Source: Gp13-AA77 sp036521995 (lineage in GTDB: Bacteria; Acidobacteriota; Terriglobia; UBA7540). From it: 22,687 bases of DNA. The position numbers were made by a program, and so were the translations under genes. The stretch is taken from NCBI GenBank assembly GCA_036521995.1, contig DATDGR010000075.1, forward strand, positions 1 through 22,687. Reading direction: 5' to 3'. Below, piece by piece: positions 1 to 6,946 of the stretch (its first letter is position 1; each line of letters opens with the position of its first letter). The notes beneath the pieces were generated by a model. It saw only the letters and a list, made by a program, of their open reading frames with translations, did no database searches and was not told the origin of the DNA.

Positions 1-1218
1 GTTTCCACTTATCCTCAGGAATTAGTCGAGGCTCAACAATGGCTTCGGCAAAACGGCAATCTCGAAGGCCAGCAATTGATGGACGCAGCCAGGCAACAGA
101 ATTGGGACCCCAGCGTGCAGGCTCTGGTAGCATTCCCGAACGTGATGGCATTGCTCAATGGCAACATTCAATGGGCAACGGCTCTTGGTCAGGCTTTTCT
201 CGCGCAGCCGACAGATGTCATGAATGCCATTCAGAATCTACGCGCCCAGGCGAGAAATAACGGCCAGCTTGCGGATACGCCTCAGCTTTCTGTCAACACC
301 GAGTTTCAGGACGGCCAGAGCGCAATTGAAATCCAGCCGTCTGATCCGCAGACGATGTATGTTCCGGCCTACAATCCTTACTCTGTCTGGGGTCCTCCGG
401 TTGCAGGCTCCTATCCGGCGCTTTCTTACGCAGGAAGTGCTTTCGGATCGCTCATCGGGTCAGCCATTAATCTCGCCGGGCTCTTTGCCGGGTTCCCCGG
501 ATTACTCGGACCGAGCGGTTGGGGCTGGGCGCTAAGCTGGCTGGCCCACACTTTGTTGGTCAACAACTCCTTTCTGAGCAATTTTGGGTTTCGAAATACT
601 GGTGCCGGCTACAGTGGATCCACCGCTTGGGTGCACAACCCTGGTTACCGCGGTGGCGCTCCCTACGCATCGAATGGCAGCGGATGGCGAACGTTCGGCG
701 GCGGCGCTCGGATGTTTTCAGGCGTACCGCCGCGAGCGGCCTTGATGCCACCGAGATCGGTTGGGAGCGGAAACTTCCAAGCGAGCAACTGGGCCGAAAG
801 CAGCGGCAGCTGGCGAAGGTTCGCAAGTAATGCGCGTCCACCCGCTTACCAGGCTCCCGACCGTTTCGCGGGCAACGCCTACCGTACCAGTTCAGCAAGC
901 TATCACGCCCCGTTCACGGACTGGCGGTCCCGCGCGCCGAGCAATGGCGGTTTCTCGACCTCCTACAGCAATGGAGCGCGATCGGCCTCCCGAGCGGTTG
1001 AACAGTCGAATGGGTCATGGAGACACCCGTTCCGATCCTCGCAACCGCGAATGGATTCCCGGCACAGCTTCTGGCCAGGACAGTCTTCCGCTCCGCGCCG
1101 CTCTTCCAAGCCAGCGCACATGCCTAAGCCGCCGCATTTTTCGGCTCCGCACTTCAAGTCGCATGACTCGCCCCACTTTTCACATGCTCATTCCGGTGGA
1201 AAATCACACCGCTGGTGA
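1..1218 (+). CDS. DUF3300 domain protein, 5'-truncated by window edge
   Basis: The frame is open from base 1, so the true start lies upstream; about 405 codons are visible. The first residues (VSTYPQELVEAQQWL) and the following stretch through 'WDPSVQALVAFPNV' and 'YVPAYNPYSVWG' are typical of the DUF3300 family. Its members are usually exported or envelope proteins of unknown function, and the usual N-terminal signal peptide would be in the missing part. A Gly/Ala-rich hydrophobic stretch lies at roughly residues 135-185 of the visible part. The remainder is low complexity, rich in Ser, Arg, Gly and Asn, and ends in a His/Pro/Lys-rich tail (PHFSAPHFKSHDSPHFSHAH). That tail could bind metal or an anionic surface, but this is inference. 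The family call is fairly sure; the function is unknown. Confidence 0.85.
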   Translation, partial: VSTYPQELVEAQQWLRQNGNLEGQQLMDAARQQNWDPSVQALVAFPNVMALLNGNIQWATALGQAFLAQPTDVMNAIQNLRAQARNNGQLADTPQLSVNTEFQDGQSAIEIQPSDPQTMYVPAYNPYSVWGPPVAGSYPALSYAGSAFGSLIGSAINLAGLFAGFPGLLGPSGWGWALSWLAHTLLVNNSFLSNFGFRNTGAGYSGSTAWVHNPGYRGGAPYASNGSGWRTFGGGARMFSGVPPRAALMPPRSVGSGNFQASNWAESSGSWRRFASNARPPAYQAPDRFAGNAYRTSSASYHAPFTDWRSRAPSNGGFSTSYSNGARSASRAVEQSNGSWRHPFRSSQPRMDSRHSFWPGQSSAPRRSSKPAHMPKPPHFSAPHFKSHDSPHFSHAHSGGKSHRW

Positions 1219-1285
1219 AGTCAGGCGCGCAACCCCTCCGATAGTCTAATAGCCATAAATAATTGATTTCGTTGATCTTCAAGAA

Positions 1286-1332
1286 TGGTAGCCCCGGGGA
1301 CATTCGAGCTGCCGACCCGCGGTTTAGGAATC
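1286..1332 (-). pseudogene. 3' half of a tRNA-Arg(CCU) gene (relic or attachment site)
   Basis: Read on the minus strand, the segment follows tRNA numbering exactly from position 32 to the end. It has anticodon loop TTCCTAA (anticodon CCT), anticodon-stem 3' strand ACCGC, variable loop GGGTC, T-stem GGCAG, T-loop CTCGAAT, T-stem GTCCC, acceptor strand CGGGGCT, then A and an encoded CCA. The T-stem has two mispairs (C-C, G-G) and T54 is C, so it is degenerate. The sequence 5' of the anticodon loop does not pair with the 3' strand and shows no D-arm or acceptor 5' strand, so it is not a working tRNA. Such 3' halves are typical of tRNA-targeted integration sites. Confidence 0.6.
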
Positions 1333-1411
1333 TAGCGCAGTTAGGCTAACCCGTTGATTTTGTCGCACGGCTGGCAACCGACAAGCACGTTCATGCACGC
1401 TGGGGACACTG

Positions 1412-1433
1412 GAGTGGTACTCAAGTGGTATCC
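1412..1433. repeat. 11-bp tandem direct repeat
   Basis: Two abutting 11-bp units (GAGTGGTACTC, AAGTGGTATCC) share the core AGTGGTA at 1413-1419 and 1424-1430. They lie about 80 bp from the tRNA-Arg 3'-half. Tyrosine-integrase arm sites are often short direct repeats beside the core site, so this may be part of the same att relic. That link is inference. Confidence 0.35.
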
Positions 1434-1512
1434 GTTGGGGAAACGAGCAGATTGACAAGAGCATAGCCCGAGGGCGGAGACACGACGTTAGCCGCCTTAC
1501 CTGCGAAAGGCC

Positions 1513-1541
1513 TTGAAGCCGGGCTGAACTGAGTGTATAGT
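1513..1541 (+). promoter_or_regulatory. Sigma70-like promoter candidate with no clear gene downstream
   Basis: TTGAAG at 1513-1518 and TATAGT at 1536-1541 are separated by 17 bp, the ideal spacing. The -10 matches five of six consensus bases and the -35 four of six. No recognisable gene follows directly. It could be a relic of a lost gene or a chance match. Confidence 0.25.
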
Positions 1542-1658
1542 ATCGATATGTTTAGAGCCGCGCCGGGAGTTCGGGGCCTGGAGATTCTCCACCGAGCCTA
1601 AGTTTGCAGGCCAAAATCAGGCTCCAAAGGGTCGAAAAAACGTACACCCCCCCCCACC

Positions 1659-1686
1659 CCCAAAGCTGGAATGTGATTTAGAATCA
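1659..1686. repeat. 28-bp direct repeat, copy 1 (possible IS-end repeat)
   Basis: This stretch starts CCCAAAGCTGGAATGT and ends TTTAGAATCA. It recurs at 1712-1739 with two adjacent mismatches (GA here, CC there), at a period of 53 bp. It directly abuts a C tract (nine C, one A, five C at 1647-1661). Multiple short repeats near an end are a feature of IS21-family elements, so this could be an IS end whose transposase genes are gone. No transposase is visible. Confidence 0.4.
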
Positions 1687-1711
1687 GCGACATAACCCTG
1701 TGTAAAACTCG

Positions 1712-1739
1712 CCCAAAGCTGGAATGTCCTTTAGAATCA
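1712..1739. repeat. 28-bp direct repeat, copy 2 (possible IS-end repeat)
   Basis: Second copy of the repeat at 1659-1686, 26 of 28 bases identical. It is followed within 20 bp by TGTACA (1752-1757), which may lie at or near the outer end of a lost insertion element. This is inference only. Confidence 0.4.
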
Positions 1740-2175
1740 ACAAAAGTGTGCTGTACACTATCGTTTTTTTCCGTCGTACAACTCATTTATAGTCAGCAGG
1801 TTATAAGGATGGTGCTTTTGAAAGTGTGAACTCAAATCGGGTTCAAGTCAAGGCAGGTTGCGACTCGGCGAGCAGGCAAATCCCGCGGCTGTACGCCTTC
1901 CATTATTTCCTTTTGGACATCGGCAGAATCGCGGCGTACAGGAGTACTTGCGCCAAAAGCATCCGTGCACGCCAACACAACTTCAGGCACTGCCAAGAGT
2001 CGCAAGTCAAGCGCTGGCAGTTGATTTCCCCTCCAAAAGCAGCTAAGCTGTCCTGTTACTCTGATGTTCGGACCCGCGCCAGCTCGTGCCACCTATTGGT
2101 TTTGGGGCTTTACGTTGCCCCAGTAAGCCGCGTGGGCCGGTCTGACCTGAGTAAGAAGAGAGATTGAAAGAGACG

Positions 2176-2204
2176 AAGCCCACTCGAAGCTGAGTGGGCT
2201 TTGG
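2176..2204 (+). terminator. Terminator-like hairpin
   Basis: A 10-bp perfect stem (AAGCCCACTC / GAGTGGGCTT, 2176-2185 and 2192-2201) encloses a 6-nt loop. It is followed only by a short, interrupted T-rich stretch (T at 2201-2202, then GGCGTTT). It lies 8 bases after the stop of an unrecognised plus-strand frame ending at 2167. The weak T tract makes intrinsic termination plausible but not certain. Confidence 0.4.
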
Positions 2205-2239
2205 CGTTTCAGCAGGCTGCGGGAAAGCCCTTGGATGGT

Positions 2240-2320
2240 GTCATCCTGAGCAACGCGAAGGATCTGCTTTTGTTTATTTTCAATAGGACACAGCAGATGC
2301 TTCGCTGCGCTCAGCATGAC
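2240..2320. repeat. REP-like dispersed inverted repeat
   Basis: The arms GTCATCCTGAGC (2240-2251) and GCTCAGCATGAC (2309-2320) are imperfect reverse complements. The second parts (GCGAAGGATCTGCT and AGCAGATGCTTCGC) continue the pairing. A related element sits at 3927-4094. Short antisense frames across such elements give spurious proteins with words like RVAQDD or HAERSEAS and should not be annotated as genes. Confidence 0.7.
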
Positions 2321-2346
2321 AAACGCCTCTTTTCCGCGGCCTCTTT

Positions 2347-2353
2347 GAGGAGG
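2347..2353 (+). promoter_or_regulatory. Shine-Dalgarno for aroF GTG start
   Basis: GAGGAGG ends 5 bases before the GTG at 2359. This strong site decides the non-ATG start. Confidence 0.75.
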
Positions 2354-2358
2354 ACATC

Positions 2359-3390
2359 GTGATCATTTCCATGCGCCGCCACGCCACCAAGGAGCAGATC
2401 GAGCACGTCTGTGAGCGTATCCGCGAATTCGGATACAAAGTCCACTCCATCGCCGGCGATGAACGGGTGGTGATCGGAGCCGTAGGGGTGGGCGACGTCA
2501 CCGCCTGTCTCGAGATGCTGGAAGCTACGCCCGGGGTGGAGAGCGCCGTCAGAATCTCCGCACCCTACAAGTTCGTCAGCAAGGAGTTCAAGCAGGAGGG
2601 CACCCGCGTGCGGACCAACGGCGTGGAGGTGGGCGGCGACGAATTCGTGGTGATGGCCGGTCCGTGCTCGGTGGAGAGCGAGAAGCAGATCATGGAGACG
2701 GCGGAGGGCGTAGCCCGGGCCGGTGCCAAGATCCTGCGCGGGGGCGCCTTCAAGCCGCGCACGTCACCCTATGACTTTCAGGGTCTGGAACAGGAAGGGC
2801 TGGAGCTGCTGGCCAAGGCGCGCGAGGCCACAGGATTGGCCGTGGTCACCGAGATCATGAGCGACAAGGACGTCAGCCGCGTGGCCGAGTACGCGGACCT
2901 GATGCAGGTGGGCGCGCGCAATATGCAGAATTTCTCGCTGCTGAAGGAGCTCGGCCGATGCGGCCGGCCGGTGCTGCTGAAGCGCGGCATGAGCTCCACC
3001 ATCAAGGAGCTCCTGATGTCGGCCGAGTACATCACGGCGCACGGCAATCCGAATATCGTGCTCTGCGAGCGCGGCATCCGCACCTTCGAAACAGCCACCC
3101 GGAACACTTGCGACCTCGCCGCCGTGCCGCTGTTGCATGAGCTCACGCATCTACCGGTGATCGTCGATCCCAGCCATGCCACCGGCAGGCGCAGCCTGGT
3201 GCCCCCACTCTCCTGCGCCGCGGCCGCGATCGGCGCGGACGGCCTGATCGTGGAGGTTCATCCCTGCCCCGAGAAGGCTTACAGCGACGGCGCTCAGTCG
3301 CTTGACCTGGGACAGTTCCAGAAAATGATGCGGGACCTCAAAGGCTACCTTGCGCTCTGGAGCGAGACCCGGAAGCAGCAGCCGGCTTGA
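2359..3390 (+). CDS. aroF: 3-deoxy-7-phosphoheptulonate (DAHP) synthase, class I with N-terminal ferredoxin-like domain
   Basis: This cytoplasmic enzyme condenses phosphoenolpyruvate and erythrose 4-phosphate to DAHP, the first step of the shikimate pathway to aromatic amino acids. The 343 residues match the length and layout of the Thermotoga maritima/Bacillus-type enzyme. A small ferredoxin-like regulatory domain covers residues 1-70, followed by a TIM barrel. Visible barrel motifs are GPCSVES (101-107), LRGGAFKPRTSPY (126-138), QVGARNMQNF (183-192), KRGMSST (208-214) and VDPSHATG (269-276). The metal ligands expected from the family are C103, H273, E299 and D310, and all are present. In this group the N-terminal domain mediates feedback inhibition by aromatic amino acids. 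The start is GTG with GAGGAGG 5 bases upstream. It appears monocistronic; the next gene converges on it. Confidence 0.95.
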   Translation: MIISMRRHATKEQIEHVCERIREFGYKVHSIAGDERVVIGAVGVGDVTACLEMLEATPGVESAVRISAPYKFVSKEFKQEGTRVRTNGVEVGGDEFVVMAGPCSVESEKQIMETAEGVARAGAKILRGGAFKPRTSPYDFQGLEQEGLELLAKAREATGLAVVTEIMSDKDVSRVAEYADLMQVGARNMQNFSLLKELGRCGRPVLLKRGMSSTIKELLMSAEYITAHGNPNIVLCERGIRTFETATRNTCDLAAVPLLHELTHLPVIVDPSHATGRRSLVPPLSCAAAAIGADGLIVEVHPCPEKAYSDGAQSLDLGQFQKMMRDLKGYLALWSETRKQQPA

Positions 3391-3476
3391 AGAGCGGCCC
3401 GCCCAACGTGACGCCCTCTGGCCGTCGATTTCCGACCGAGCGCTTCAAAGGAGGGCTGTTTTCCCAGAGTGCGCCG

Positions 3477-3863
3477 CTACGCAGCGGCTGCCGATACCCG
3501 CTCGACGGATGGCTTCGCCGGAGCCAGCGCGATCAGGGCTACGCCGATGACAACCAGGACGGCCGAGCCCCACAGCAGTTCGCGATCGCCCGGATCCTGG
3601 AATGCCATGACCGCCATAACCGTGGCGTGAGCGAAGCTCGACCAGGCGGCGAAGGCGATCAGGCTGCGATTCGCCGGCGGGTTCCGCACCGCCATCAACA
3701 ATAGAACCCCGAGGGTGACATAGAGGCTCAGCATCATCGTATCGCCACTGTCGGCCTGATTCTGTTTCCAATGCCACAAAGCCGTCGTCAATGGATAAAT
3801 CCCAGCCGTAAAGAGCAGTCCCACCAGCACCAGCACAACCTTCAGCGCCCATTCTCGATTCAT
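3477..3863 (-). CDS. DUF6632-like small integral membrane protein
   Basis: This is a 128-residue protein with four hydrophobic segments at about residues 7-25, 45-62, 68-90 and 96-115. The Arg/Asn-Pro-Pro-Ala-Asn-Arg-Ser-Leu turn between helices 2 and 3 and the 'WSSFAHATVMAV' helix resemble DUF6632-type proteins, whose function is unknown. A GGGAGGG Shine-Dalgarno lies 4 bases before the ATG, which supports this start. It is on the same strand as the RND efflux operon but 264 bp downstream of it, across a composite inverted repeat, so co-transcription is doubtful. The gene converges on aroF. The family call comes from memory of the pattern and is moderately sure. Confidence 0.7.
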   Translation of the reverse strand: MNREWALKVVLVLVGLLFTAGIYPLTTALWHWKQNQADSGDTMMLSLYVTLGVLLLMAVRNPPANRSLIAFAAWSSFAHATVMAVMAFQDPGDRELLWGSAVLVVIGVALIALAPAKPSVERVSAAAA

Positions 3864-3926
3864 AATGCCCTCCCCGCGAAATCACGTCTCTTTGAAGAAC
3901 AGTTAGCTGAAAAACTCCCTCAGGCC

Positions 3927-4094
3927 GTCATTCCGAGGAGCCGTAGGCGACGAAGAATCTCGTAAGTACTCGACAGTGACAAAGGCAGATTCTTCGCGAG
4001 TTTACCCTGAGCTCCTTCGCTCTGCTCAGAGCCTGCCCTGAGCGCAGCGAATGGAACCGTTCGCCAAGGGACGGCGAACGGGCTCAGAATGACA
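3927..4094. repeat. Composite REP-like inverted repeat with internal hairpins
   Basis: The outer ends read GTCATTCCGAGG (from 3927) and GGCTCAGAATGAC (to 4093), imperfect reverse complements, with GAAGAATCTCG and AGATTCTTCGCGAG as inner arms. Nested inside are a near-palindrome (TTCGCTCTGCTCAG at 4017-4030 against CTGAGCGCAGCGAA at 4038-4051) and a perfect 9-bp hairpin CCGTTCGCC / GGCGAACGG (4057-4065, 4073-4081; 7-nt loop). It belongs to the same broad family as 2240-2320. It sits just past the end of the efflux operon and may act as a transcription-end or mRNA-stability structure. Confidence 0.7.
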
Positions 4095-4127
4095 GTGGCG
4101 GAAGGTCTCTTCAAACAGACGGTCAAT

Positions 4128-5624
4128 TCAAGGCGTGCGCTGATCCGCCCAGCCGCCTCCCAGCGCATTGATGAGTTGCACGCTGCTCACGAGTCGCATG
4201 CCCAGAATCTGGCTGGAGAGCCGCTGATTGTTTAGGAGCGCAGCTTCGGCGGTGAGCACTTCGAGGTACTCGGCGAGTCCCTCTTTGTAACGGGCGGTCG
4301 AGATGTTCACGGAGCGCTGGGAGGCCTGCACCGCCAGGTTCTGGGCGTGGCCCTGGTCCTCCAGCACCCGTAGATCCGACAGTCCGTCCTCGACCTGCTG
4401 AAAGGCGGTGAGCACCTGCTCGCCATAGTTGTCGACCGCTTCCCGGTAAACCGCCTGGGCGTACTGGTAATTGGCTTTGATGCGCCCGCCCTGGAAGACC
4501 GGCACCGCAAGCAGCGGCGTGACAAACCATTCCGTGCTGGGACCCGAAATCAGGTTGGTGAGCGAACTACTGAGGTAGCCGCCGCTGGCGGTCAAACTGA
4601 GGTCCGGGTAATAGGCAGCCCGGGCCACTCCGATGCGGGCGCTGGCCGCAGCCATCTGCCGCTCGGCCTCGGCCACGTCCGGACGGCGCTCCAGCAGGTC
4701 GGCCGGCAAGCCGGGCGGGAGAACCGGCGGGCTGAGATCCAGCGGGTTCGCCGGCAGTGAAAACTCCGCGGCAGGCCTGCCCAGAAGCACCGCGACAGCG
4801 TGCTCGAGCTCGTCTCTCTGGCGTTCATCACCCACATAGAGGGCCTTGGTAGCATTGAGCTGGGTCTCGGCCGCCGCCACGTCCAGTCCGCTCGCCAGGC
4901 CGCCCTGGTAGCGCTTGCGGGTGAGATCCAGGAAATCCTGCTGCACCTTGATATTCTCCTGGAGCACGGCCCGATCCGCGTCGAGATAGCGCAGGTTGAA
5001 GTAGTCCTGGGCGAGGTCCGATTTCAGCGTCAGCAGGACAGTTTGGTATGCGGCCACGCTCGCCTGGTAATCCGCGCGCGAGGCCTGCAGGGAGCGGCGC
5101 ACCTTCCCGAAGATGTCGACTTCATAACTCGCGTCCAGCGGAAGTTCGAAGGTGTTGTACGAATAGGAGGTGGCCGTCACGCCGGGCGTGATGGGACGAT
5201 TTGCGCCCACGTGCTCTCGACTGGCGCTGACATCAGCGCTAACCGCAGGATAGAGCTGCGCCTGGGTCACCCGAGCGAGCGCCCGGGACTCGTCCACGCG
5301 TTCCACAGCCGCTTTCAGATTCTGATTGGCGCTGGTGGCCTGCTTTTCCAGGCCGTTCAGCACGGGATCGCCGAACACCACCCACCAGTCGCCCTTGGAG
5401 ATCTCGTCTCGAGGCTGCGCGTCTTTCCACCCGGGCGGCGGAGCCTCTTTGAAAGCCGGGGGGACCTCCACCTTCGGGCGCTGGTAGTTGGGGCCCACCG
5501 TGCACGCGGCCTCGAGAATCAAAGCCAGCGCAATTATCGCAGGGGCCAGGAGTTGCCCTAGCCGGGTGCTGGCTCTTCTTGGGGTCCCGTCCGGCATCGC
5601 CGCCGCCGATGGCCTTTTCACCAT
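4128..5624 (-). CDS. RND efflux outer membrane channel lipoprotein (TolC/OprM, NodT type)
   Basis: This is the outer-membrane exit duct of the tripartite pump. It has 498 residues, usual for the family. The N-terminus has basic residues, a hydrophobic stretch (about 25-37) and a lipobox LEAAC with Cys41 as the likely lipidated residue, followed by 'TVGPNYQRP', a hallmark of NodT-type channels. Two repeated efflux-protein domains follow. Recognisable landmarks are GDWWVVFGDPVLNGLE, LDASYEVDIFGKVRRS and 'LLERRPDVAEAERQM'. The ATG at 5624 overlaps the adaptor stop by 7 bp, so translation is probably coupled. Only a distant GGAG (11 bases) precedes it. A later Met (residue 10) would also keep the signal peptide. 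It is the last gene of the operon. Confidence 0.93.
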   Translation of the reverse strand: MVKRPSAAAMPDGTPRRASTRLGQLLAPAIIALALILEAACTVGPNYQRPKVEVPPAFKEAPPPGWKDAQPRDEISKGDWWVVFGDPVLNGLEKQATSANQNLKAAVERVDESRALARVTQAQLYPAVSADVSASREHVGANRPITPGVTATSYSYNTFELPLDASYEVDIFGKVRRSLQASRADYQASVAAYQTVLLTLKSDLAQDYFNLRYLDADRAVLQENIKVQQDFLDLTRKRYQGGLASGLDVAAAETQLNATKALYVGDERQRDELEHAVAVLLGRPAAEFSLPANPLDLSPPVLPPGLPADLLERRPDVAEAERQMAAASARIGVARAAYYPDLSLTASGGYLSSSLTNLISGPSTEWFVTPLLAVPVFQGGRIKANYQYAQAVYREAVDNYGEQVLTAFQQVEDGLSDLRVLEDQGHAQNLAVQASQRSVNISTARYKEGLAEYLEVLTAEAALLNNQRLSSQILGMRLVSSVQLINALGGGWADQRTP

Positions 5625-6856
5625 TGGGGTCGCGTCTCCGAAGCCGGAGGCTGAGAGGGAGGTTGCACGACCACCAGGACGCCGTCGGTAATGGAATCGG
5701 AAGGAGTCGCGATGATGGAGTCGTCGGGTCGAAGTCCGGCAAGCACCTCCACGCTATTGCCAAGGTCACGGCCAAGCCGGATGTCCTGAATATGAACCTT
5801 GCCCTCGTCCTCCACCAGCGCCACCTGTGTGCCCTGGGCGCGGAACAGAAGGGCGCTGGTGGGGATGATCAGCGTGGGTCTGGTCGAGCGCAGGTGAAAA
5901 GTGACCTCGCCGAATTGACCAGGCGCCAGCTCATCGCTGGGATTCGGTACGTGGACCTCTGTGAGCAGAGTGCGCGAGACGGGGTCGATCGCGCCTGCGG
6001 TGCGGACCACCTGGCCTGCGAATTTCTTGCCTGCCACCTCGGGAACCTCAACATCGGCCGGCGTCCCCGGTGCGATGTCGGGACCGTAGGTTTCAGGGAC
6101 GTTGACGTAAACGCGGAGGCTCGAGGTCTGGGCCAGCCTGAAGAGAACCGTGTTGTTGCCGGCGGCGATCAGACTGCCGATGTCAATGTAGCGGGCGGTG
6201 ATGGTACCCGCAAACGGCGCCGTGACCTTCTCGAAGGATTGCAGATCCTTCAGTTGACCGACCGTGGCCATCGCGGCCTTCAGATTGGCTTCGTCCGCCT
6301 GAAGCGTGCCGTTCGCCTGATCCACCTCCTGCTGCGAAACGCCGTCGACTTTCACCAGATTCTGGTATCGAGTGGCGGTGACCCGAGCCAGATCCAGGTT
6401 GGCCTGGGCTTGAGCCTGCGCAGCCTCCGCCTGGCGCAGTTGCTGATCCAGTTCCGGAGTCTCGATCTCCGCCAGGAGCTGGCCGGGCTGCACGCGAGCG
6501 CCGATATCGACAAGCCAGCGCTTGATGTAGCCGCTGGTGCGCGCATAGATGGGGGTTTCGATGTAACCTTGTAGGTTGGCCGGAAACGTCACATTGAGCT
6601 GGGAGGCGCTCGATTGCGGATGAATCACGCTTACCGGAGTGGCGGCGTTAGCGCGCACGTCGGCGGCCAATTCCTCGCGCACGGCCCGCTGATGACGGAG
6701 TCCGAAGTACAAGGCCAGCGCGAAGGCAGCGGCTGCCAGGATGGCAATCGCGGCCAGGCTCTTCCCTGCCGTGGTACGCTTCGGCTCGGGAGGCTCCAGG
6801 GTGCCGTTGGCCCGCTCCTGCGACCGCTTCTCCTCGCCGGCAGTGACGCTTGGCAT
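5618..6856 (-). CDS. RND efflux periplasmic adaptor (membrane fusion protein)
   Basis: This protein links the inner-membrane permease to the outer-membrane channel. It has 412 residues. A short charged cytoplasmic N-terminus is followed by one membrane anchor at about residues 33-53. Then come a barrel-sandwich (lipoyl-like) half 'ARTSGYIKRWLVDIGARVQPGQ', an Ala/Gln-rich coiled-coil hairpin of about 80 residues, and the second lipoyl half 'VTAPFAGTITARYIDIGSLI'. A beta-barrel region with 'VPETYGPDIAPG' and a membrane-proximal domain with 'IIPTSALLFRAQGTQVALV' follow. No lipobox is seen, so it is anchored by the helix. GAAGGA 8 bases before the ATG supports the start. The gene lies 85 bp after the permease gene and overlaps the channel gene. 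Confidence 0.93.
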   Translation of the reverse strand: MPSVTAGEEKRSQERANGTLEPPEPKRTTAGKSLAAIAILAAAAFALALYFGLRHQRAVREELAADVRANAATPVSVIHPQSSASQLNVTFPANLQGYIETPIYARTSGYIKRWLVDIGARVQPGQLLAEIETPELDQQLRQAEAAQAQAQANLDLARVTATRYQNLVKVDGVSQQEVDQANGTLQADEANLKAAMATVGQLKDLQSFEKVTAPFAGTITARYIDIGSLIAAGNNTVLFRLAQTSSLRVYVNVPETYGPDIAPGTPADVEVPEVAGKKFAGQVVRTAGAIDPVSRTLLTEVHVPNPSDELAPGQFGEVTFHLRSTRPTLIIPTSALLFRAQGTQVALVEDEGKVHIQDIRLGRDLGNSVEVLAGLRPDDSIIATPSDSITDGVLVVVQPPSQPPASETRPQW

Positions 6857-6909
6857 TTTGTGAGTCCTTCAACCCAGTCGAACGGCTGGTTGCTGGGAGC
6901 CGGGCGGGC

Positions 6910-6946
6910 TCTAAACCTGTGGCACGCCCATCCGGCCTGGTTTAGA
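6910..6946 (-). promoter_or_regulatory. Intercistronic stem-loop between RND permease and adaptor genes
   Basis: Perfect 8-bp arms TCTAAACC (6910-6917) and GGTTTAGA (6939-6946) enclose 21 bases. The arm at 6939-6946 includes the permease stop codon. There is no T tract, so it is unlikely to be a terminator. It could stabilise or separate the permease message from the adaptor message. Confidence 0.35.

Larger units (their letters stand above)
1219..2358. other. 1.1 kb gene-poor, mosaic intergenic region
   Basis: I recognise no complete protein gene here. Short frames exist (minus 1598-1786; plus 1826-2167), but neither resembles a known family nor has a good ribosome binding site. The stretch holds a tRNA-Arg 3'-half on the minus strand (1286-1332), an 11-bp tandem repeat (1412-1433), a promoter-like pair (1513-1541), a C tract (1647-1661), a 28-bp imperfect direct repeat (1659-1686 and 1712-1739), a terminator-like hairpin (2176-2201) and a REP-like inverted repeat (2240-2320). 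It looks less GC-rich than the surrounding genes. The mixture suggests the scar of one or more integrated elements, which is inference. Confidence 0.6.

Noticed and set aside
1598..1786. 62-residue minus-strand frame crossing the C tract
   Set aside because: Mostly made of the 28-bp repeats and the homopolymer. No family and no good ribosome site. A phase-variable gene was considered but cannot be supported.
2093..2501. Minus-strand small ORFs with words such as RVAQDD and HAERSEAS
   Set aside because: They arise by translating the REP-like repeat at 2240-2320 and are a known kind of spurious annotation.
3445..3885. 146-residue minus-strand frame overlapping the DUF6632 gene
   Set aside because: Out of frame with the Shine-Dalgarno-supported membrane protein, low-complexity Gly/Arg/Ser composition, no hydrophobic pattern.
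4800..6574. Plus-strand frames of 253 and 331 residues opposite the channel and adaptor genes
   Set aside because: Antisense shadows of well-conserved efflux genes.
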